Positions 22,601 through 31,600 of a DNA stretch of 64,000 nucleotides are shown here, piece by piece (the first letter of the stretch is position 1; the number at the start of each line of letters is the position of its first letter). The position numbers and the translations under genes are program-made. The stretch is taken from NCBI GenBank assembly GCA_038501625.1, contig JAZAYU010000358.1, positions 124,001-188,000 on the forward strand, in the 5' to 3' direction. The notes beneath the pieces are model-generated. The model ran no database searches and was not told where the DNA came from. It saw nothing but the letters and a program-made list of their open reading frames with translations. This DNA comes from Corbicula japonica (lineage: Eukaryota; Mollusca; Bivalvia; Venerida; Cyrenidae).

Positions 22601-25600
22601 ATTTTTACACAAAATTTACACTAATAGAAATTTACACTTTGAAATTATTTATACACTTTTTACACTAATGAAAATGCTATAAACACTAATATTTTAAATC
22701 CAAAACTTGTATGGTAATCCAAAGAATGAAGAAGAATATTACTGCAAACACTTAATAATGGTATTTTCAGAATAGTAGGCACTGCTCACAGTAATATTTT
22801 CACTAATTAAATCCAGCTTGAAGAATGACACTTAAATCCACGAATTAAATCCAGATGGTAAGAATATCACTAATAAATCCAATTTGAATCACTTTGTTAA
22901 ATCCACAATGAATATTCTGTTCACTTTACTTGTAATAAATTTCGGTTACAAAAGTTAGAAATTCTTAGGTATTTATATACAACACAATTGACAATATAAT
23001 GACTTAATGGAAGCTTTTATAATAATATTAATTACAAAACCAACAATCATGTACAATAATTCTGTGACTTTGAGAATTATGAAACTTAACACAAATATTA
23101 ATTTCAGATCAATTATTACTTGATAGTATAACATAAATATTAAAATTAATGAAACAGACATCAAGTTATTCAGAGAATTTAAATTTGTTTCAGGAGTTTT
23201 CAGTCATTAACATATAATACTCGCGAGGTTCGCGACATTCCCCCCTCACTGTTCATCACTGTCATCGTCTTGAATCCACTGTCTTATTTTTTGTTGAGTT
23301 CATGATTTCTTGGCAAGATTGAAACTTCTTCCTTCCAAGGTCACCGTAACGTCCTTCTTTAAATAGAATTGTATCACTGAATCGGTTGAATTCTTTTACC
23401 CCACAGCTATTGACTTTGTCGATAGGGTCCACATTCCAAACATTTAGGTCTGGTTTTCTTGGATCAACACTGTCAACATTGGTAATTGTTTTGTCATTTG
23501 TATTTAGCTTAGTCCTATTGGTAAGTATCAACATACTTTGTTCACTACTGTCCTGTTCAGTTGTTCTACCAGTCAATATCCACCCAAATTTCGAATCCAA
23601 CAAATACAATCCTGGTTGAATTTCCATCTTCTGGGGGAAATTATATCCAAATAGTAGTCATTTCCTATTAGTAGGTCAATTTTTGACGACTCTTTTTCAC
23701 TCGGGATTGTATCTGCTAAGGTCAGGTCTTTGATCAGGTGTTTCGTGGAGTTAGGTAATTGGAAAGCTTGCCGTTGTATTGTCCCTGTTATATTAGGCAC
23801 AATATTTGCTGTCACTTCAAGGAAGGTTCCATCTTTCAGTTTTATGTCTACTTTTGTTGTAGGTGTCCTGATGATCTTCGGTTTGTCACTTCCAAATGTT
23901 ATCAGTGATATTTCTTGAACTGGGCCTCGTTTCAATTGTAGGTACTTTGCTAATGATTCACTTATGTATGTTCGTTGTGACCCAGAGTCAAAGATGATTC
24001 GTATTTCTTTTGATTTGTTACATTCAGGATTCTGTACTTCAGTTAGAACAGTCTGCATAAGCACCATTTCATGAGATGATATTAGTACATTTTCTGTTGG
24101 ACACAGGTCGGTATCTTCCGTTTCTTCTACGGAATGGACACTTTCAGTTAATTTCATTGGAATTCTCTTAGGACACAGGCTTCTATGGTGTGAATTATTT
24201 TTTCCACAATAAACACATGTCTTGTTCAATCTGCATTCCTTTGATATTTGTCCTTGTTTTAAGCATATGTAGCAGCTTCCTTTTATTTTCATTTTTCTAT
24301 CTTCAATGGTGGTATATTTCTTACATTCATCGCTCCAATGGTTTCCTTCACAATATCTGCACGTATTTGATCTAGTGGTCACTTGTCTTGTTCCAGTAGT
24401 TAGAGCTTCTGCTGTCGTCATCGGGGATGCATTGTCAGTTTTAGTAATTCCTTTGGTCGTCATATTTTGGGATTTGTTATTTGTCTCTCTTCTTGGTTGT
24501 TGTTCAATTCTGTTTGTCAGTCCATGCAAAACTTCTTCTTTCGAGTGTTCTTCTGATCGTTCTCTTGCATGAATGTAGTCACTTAACAGTTCTCGTAACT
24601 TTGCTACTGTCCATCTTGTGCGTACACCCTTCATTAGTTCTAGTTGCATAAGTACATTATTGGGCAACTTTGATGTAATCATGGATACAAACACATTCTG
24701 ATCTGTATTCTGACCCATCGCTTCAAGACTTCTTAGGTGCTTCTCTATTGAGTCAAGCAGGTTCCACAAACTTTCTGTGTTATCGATAGCAGGCGGCAAA
24801 CACATTAACTTGCTGTAATGAAGGTCAATAATAGCCTGAGAGTCCCCAAATCGATCCTTGAGTAACGATACTGCTACAAGATAATTATCATTTGTCAGTG
24901 TTAGTCCTGAAATCGCTGCCTTAGCGTCACCACTTAATTTACTTTGCAAGTAGTTGAACTTCTCCACATTTGACAACTTTCTATTTTCATGAATAGTACA
25001 TTCGTAAGCATCCCAAAATTCTGACCACAATAATTTATCACCATTGAATGTTGGCAAGTCCAGCTTTGGTAACTTCACAGATGTAGTTCGGTTCTGTTCT
25101 CTTTTGTCTTGTTGCTGCATTAACATAAGCTCTTGCATTTGGCTCATTAATTGTAGTATCAGTTCAGTTTGTGACTGTTCTGTTTTTTCCTCTTCAAGTC
25201 TAGGTATAGTATCACCTTTAGGTTTCACATTTTTCAGTGTTTCTTCATAGTGTTCAAGATTTACACAACAGTCAAATGAATCTGAATACAGAACTTCATC
25301 TTCTTCTCGTATGTGTTCTATCCATTCTTCGTCATTCACTATTGTAGATAGTCTCTCAGTTGTATTTTCAAGTTTGTCCATATACAATCTCAAACGCTTA
25401 ACACACTTGTTTATTTGTCCAAGAAATTCCCTACTTTCAAACACATCAGGTCCATTACGAAGTAATGTGTTTCCAATTGAAATCTCTTTCTCAATGGTAT
25501 TACGATACCTAGTCCTTGTCCCTTTAAGACTAGACACATTGACTTTTGTAGGCTCCTCTTTGGTGTCTGACATTGTGATGATAAGTCTTAGCCTGATGTT

Positions 25601-28600
25601 TCAATTGTCTCTTTCACTGTGATCCGTGTTGAGTTGTATCTCACAGTGATCCGTGTTCTGTTGTACTCACAGTGATCCGTGTTTTGTTGTATCACTGTGA
25701 TCCCTGTTCTGTTGTATTCCAGTGATCCGCGTTCTGTTGTATCACTGTGGTCCGTGTTCAGTTGTATCCATATCCCTGTGATCCATTCCCGGGTTCCGGC
25801 ACCATACAATGTAGCGGAGTCAAGTCAGCAGAGAAAGACCGGAATAGATTTATACACTTTAATCTCACGCCACATTGGAATTTATTTTTACACAAAATTT
25901 ACACTAATAGAAATTTACACTTTGAAATTATTTATACACTTTTTACACTAATGAAAATGCTATAAACACTAATATTTTAAATCCAAAACTTGTATGGTAA
26001 TCCAAAGAATGAAGAAGAATATTACTGCAAACACTTAATAATGGTATTTTCAGAATAGTAGGCACTGCTCACAGTAATATTTTCACTAATTAAATCCAGC
26101 TTGAAGAATGACACTTAAATCCACGAATTAAATCCAGATGGTAAGAATATCACTAATAAATCCAATTTGAATCACTTTGTTAAATCCACAATGAATATTC
26201 TGTTCACTTTACTTGTAATAAATTTCGGTTACAAAAGTTAGAAGTTCTTAGGTATTTATATACAACACAATTGACAATATAATGACTTAATGGAAGCTTT
26301 TATAATAATATTAATTACAAAACCAACAATCATGTACAATAATTCTGTGACTTTGAGAATTATGAAACTTAACACAAATATTAATTTCAGATCAATTATT
26401 ACTTGATAGTATAACATAAATATTAAAATTAATGAAACAGACATCAAGTTATTCAGAGAATTTAAATTTGTTTCAGGAGTTTTCAGTCATTAACATATAA
26501 TACTCGCGAGGTTCGCGACAAACCTAACAAATCAAAAAGAGAACAGTTTAGGTCCTGATCAGACGGCACGGATGTGCCGGCTGATCTGGATCTAAACTGT
26601 TCGCCCATGCAATAAAGGTGTATCTATGGAGGAAAGGGTTTAACAATTTAGCAAATTACGCTCAAGTTATCTTGTTCTGAATGTTATACATATACTGACT
26701 GCCATTGAAAACGCAACACTTTATTTTTTGAATTATTTTTATGTGTGTAAATTGTTTAAACAATTGGCAAAGATAAATGTGTTTTAAAATTAATAAGCTG
26801 TCGTTGGGCCAAGCGAGTAATTGTCGACGGTGAACAATGCATCCGACGAGCGATTTCACGTCGAGACATTCCTCCTTGGATCATCTCCCAATCCCCCAAA
26901 CCTCATGTTGCTTGTTGTCTGAAGGCCTTGGCATTATCACATTTGCTTAGAGTAAAACTTGAAAACTGAAGATGGGATTTGTGTAAAAAAGTAAAGGTTA
27001 CCAAATGGAATTGATCTGAGGTTATTGTTGCATGTCTACATGCCAAAACGAAAATTTCGTGCACTTTCGTGCACTTGAACGGGGTATTTGTAGGAGAGAA
27101 AGTTAAAACAATCAGTTTTTCATTAATGTATCGATTGGTTACTAATTGATTTTAAAACACATCTACATTTGCCAAATTATTAAACTTTTACATACATAAA
27201 AATATTCCAAAAATAATATGTTGCGTTTTCATTGGCAGTCAGTAACTATATATTTGCTTGGATATTTGGTGTGTTTGAAGACTTTCAAATTTCAATTTAA
27301 TCTATTTAAATATCACAGTATTTGACAGCAAACTTTTGTATACATGTGTTTGTCTCCGAATGATCAAGAAACATAATGGACAATGGGTTTAAAATAATAT
27401 AGATGCCTAGATGGTAATATACTAGTAGATGGTAAATTAAAAAATCAACAACAATACAGGTTTGTCTCAAAAGCTACTCTGCACCCGATGACCGGTTGTC
27501 TCTCACTGACATCGCAAGTCTTTTATTTCTTCAGGACTAGTAATAACTCGTTTTAGCTTGTCTTTAAAAATACGCTGATCTTTTGATATTTAATTCCGTT
27601 TCCAGCAAAAATATATAACTGTTGATTACTTGTAAACTGTTTTTACAGATTCGGCCTACTTTGATCACGACAGTTACAGCACCTTGGTAGCTACGGCATG
27701 GGTTGCTTTCGTTGATGCCACACCAGAAAATGGTTGCATGCAGGTATTTGTAATTGCAACCGAGAAAATGAGTGTTAACTGTAGATGCGATATAAATGGT
27801 TGTATGCAGATAGTTTCGGATAGTACATGGTTGTATGCAGGTAGTTTCGGATGGAAAATGGTTGTATGCAGGTAGTTTCGGATAGAAAATGGTTGTTTGC
27901 AGGTAGTTTCGACTAGAAAATGGTTGTAGTTGCACCACAGGGAATGGTTGTATCCCAGATAACATGATGTGGTTGGCCCAACCACTGAAAACGGTTATCG
28001 AAATTTCTATGTTGGGTCAACGGTGGCACAGCTATTTAAATCATGCTTTTGTAACCTGCGTTGGCAAAATGTTGGCCCTTCCATTGAATTTTTTATATAT
28101 TAATCTCCGGCGGTGACCCACGTTGTATTTATACATGGGACAAAATATAGGATGGACCAACGTTTGGCCGATATTGTTTTTTAATGTTTAATAATAGAAG
28201 TCAGTTTCTTGTTGAACAACCATTGGATGTAGTGTATTAAACTTGATAGATTTAGGTTTTATGAATAAGTTATTACATGTGTCACCAAATGTTCTTTGCG
28301 ACAGTTCAGTTTATCAAAATAGCTTTTTGGATTATATAAAACAATTGATCGAGTGTACTGCTTATTTTTTTACCGGAAAGGAAAACATAATGTAAATTCA
28401 CCTTGATCTGAGATATGCCTCTGACAAATTCAAAAATTTATCATGTGATTCTCTGTATTTTCAGTTTGTGAAAGGAGGTCACAAAAAGGGATTAGTGACA
28501 GTGCATGAATGTTGCGATAACTTTTACCTGATGATCCAGGAAAAAGAAATAGAAGATCGGTTAGGCGAGTATCTAGAGATCTTGGGGGTGGGGGAGGTGA

Positions 28601-31600
28601 GGGGGTTGGGTGGCATAGTGCTCTAGCTTTAATATTTTATGAACTTTATACAACAAATACTACTGCCTTATACAAATTCGATGTTCACTCTATAAGTTTC
28701 AAAAATCATCTTAGAAAATATATGTTCTTGCTTCATACATTGTTAATGGTCTTATATTATTTACATTCAAGAAATTACTGAAAACATTCGTTCTCAAAAA
28801 CTTAGCTCCTAACAGTTTGTTATCGAAGTTATGTTATATTATATAGTTAATGTTTAGTTTTTATACTTGGCAGGGGCTAATCCACTGACCGACTTTGTTC
28901 TGTGCCCCGTGAAAGCAGGCGGAGTTGTCTTCTTCAGTAATATGGTACCACATCGAAGGTAGGATTAAGAACCAAAGCCAAACGCCCCAAAACCCCACAG
29001 CCCCCACCCCCCCAAAAAAACAACAACAAAAACAACAACAACAAAACAAACAAACCAAACTAACAAAACACGATAGTGGTCGTACATGTATAACCAATTA
29101 TGACCAGAGTGACAATCCCCAATTATTGCCATAGTGACAATCACGTGATCGTCTGTTTCCATAACAATTTAGATCTTATTACATAATATTAGCGAGTTAA
29201 ATATTTTTCTAGTAATTCTCACAAAAGGAATACTACAATATCAAAATTATACTTTTTTGCTTAAGAACTATAGTTTAATATGACATGTTTGTCGCGTAAC
29301 TGTCTAGTTATCGCTCATTTACTGTACAGTCAAACCTGTGCTGAAGACCACCTGAAAACAAAGACCGCCCATGGAAAAAAGACTACACATTAATTGCCAC
29401 ACTGACTGATTTAAAGAGTAAATTTTACTGTGAACAAAGACCACATGCCTTTGAATACTACTTTTGGGTACTCCCCTGAGTGGTCTTTGTAGACAGGTTT
29501 GACTGTAGTATGCTTTAATTTCGCGGGAACGAAATTCGCGAAAAACCCGTAAATAACAAATGCGCGGGGGCATAAATTCGCGCAACTGCATTTTCCTGTA
29601 AAGAAACACTGTTAAATGGTATAATTTCACTAGGTTAAATTTCTCGCCCTTGCCGTAGCGCGAAATACGCGAAAATTAAACCCGCGCGAAATAAAATGAT
29701 TTGATAGTTCTGTACATGTACTGTTTCTTCGATTATCGCCAATATCGCTCACATTTATCTTGGTGACGCTTGGAATAATTTGTGTAAATATCTTAGGCAT
29801 TTAAAAAATGGAAATATGCATATCAGGAATCGCCAAACTCACAAAAACAGCCTCCCCACGCAGCGAAAAAGAAGAGAGGAAGATAGAGAGAGCATGTTTG
29901 TTATTAGTAAGTTTATTCATATAAGACGCCACAAACAATTAACGAAAAAGAGAACTTTTGGGGATACCGCCTTAGAACGATCAGTGGCAAAACAAATTGC
30001 CACTAGGGGTTTAACCAGGTTCGAGGTTGCACCAACCTCACTCTTGCCCCAACAGGTTCTCATTTCACAAATTAAGCACAAGTTGTCTTAGTGAAATAAA
30101 AAGTAACCCACTCATCAGCTTAACAATGTTGCGTGAAGAACACACAAACATATACATAAGATACAAATAGCTAAGGATTTCTTGTTAACCCAAAAGATGC
30201 CAAACGTTTCCGTTGTTACCAAGAAACCTGACGAGATTGTTAATCTTGTAGTTATTGCTTTATAATGGTAAATTTGGTCATATTGGGTAAAACAATAACG
30301 AATTTTCTGTGTGAACTTTGTTGGCACTTTTCTTATTTCATTTTCACCAAATCTGCTTGGTATAATTATCTTGTTGTTTTTACTAACGTTTATAGTATCT
30401 GATTCCAATATTATAGTAAACAACACAGTTATGAGCAGATCTGAAATACCAAAGATTGTACTCAAATGTCAAATATATATCAAGAATATCTAAACAACAC
30501 TTAACGGGGATTTAACATATTCACAAGAAAGAAAGATGCTTTAATTTCATATAAATATTCTAGAATATCTCAACAATACTTAAAGGGGTTTGTTCAAATG
30601 TCAAATTTATATCAAGAATATCTCAACAACACTTAACGGGGATTAAACATATTCACAAGAAAGAAAGATGCTTTAATTTCATATACATATTCTAGAATAT
30701 CTCAACAATACTTAAAGGGGTTTGTTCAAATGTCAAATTTATATCAAGAATATCTCAACAACACTTAACGGGGATTAAACATATTCACAAGAAAGAAAGA
30801 TGCTTTAATTTCATATAAATATTCTAGAATATCTCAACAATACTTAAAGGGGTTTGTTCAAATGTCAAATTTATATCAAGAATATCTCAACAACACTTAA
30901 CGGGGATTAAACATATTCACAAGAAAGAAAGATGCTTTAATTTCATATACATATTCTAGAATATCTCAACAATATTTAAAGGGGTTTGTTCAAATGTCAA
31001 ATTTATATCAAGAATATCTCAACAACACTTAACGGGGATTAAACATATTCACAAGAAAGAAAGATGCTTTAATTTCATATACATATTCTAGAATATCTCA
31101 ACAACACTTAACGGGGATTTAACATATTCATATGATAGGAAGATGCTTTAATTTCATTTTAAAATTTATCAAGTAGCAAATTAACCTTCATATCCTTGAA
31201 TGAATATTGTTAAATTTGGGTTTGAACATAATTTCAGTGTTTATACTAGCTTTCCAAGGATTCCAAAATACCAAAAAAAAAAATATCAGCATATCAGGAA
31301 TCGCCTCACTCAAAAAACACAGGCTCCCCACGCAGCGAAAAAGAAGAGAGGAAGAGAGAGAGCATGTTTTATATAAGTATGTCAATTCAAATAGGACGCC
31401 ACAAACAATAAACGAAGAAGAGAACCTTTGGAGATACCGCCTTGGAACGGTCAGTACAAATTACCTAAGTAAATTTTCAAATCCTCTTACAATTAAGCTT
31501 TAACCTGGCATCATTTTATATTTGAAGTATTCCTAATCATTCCGACCACATTCGTTTTGCGATGGATCTTCGCTACCAGTCGCCACACAGACCCTGGGGG

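Larger units (their letters stand above)
22527..26520 (-). mobile_element. BEL/Pao-type LTR retroelement, non-autonomous, in PhyH intron 4
   Basis: Two 711-bp LTRs (22527-23237 and 25810-26520) in direct orientation differ by about one base by eye. They begin TG and end CA on both strands and are flanked by the 5-bp target duplication AACCT (22522-22526 and 26521-26525). On the minus strand a primer-binding site, TGGTGCCGGAACCCGGGA, lies at 25804-25787 and a purine tract, GTGAGGGGGGAA, abuts the 3' LTR at 23249-23238. The inner 2.57 kb encodes only a gag-protease region and the very beginning of pol. Reverse transcriptase, RNase H and integrase are missing, so it must have moved with proteins from elsewhere. 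It lies antisense to the host gene. Confidence 0.92.

Noticed and set aside
28600..28612. GT donor GAG|GTGAGG for PhyH exon 6
   Set aside because: It would leave the exon in phase 0 and throw exon 7 out of frame; the GC donor at 28565 keeps phase and family similarity.
30115..30465. 116-codon minus-strand frame with hydrophobic ends
   Set aside because: It lies in a PhyH intron next to repeats, shows no family motif or splice signals, and is probably chance in AT-rich DNA.
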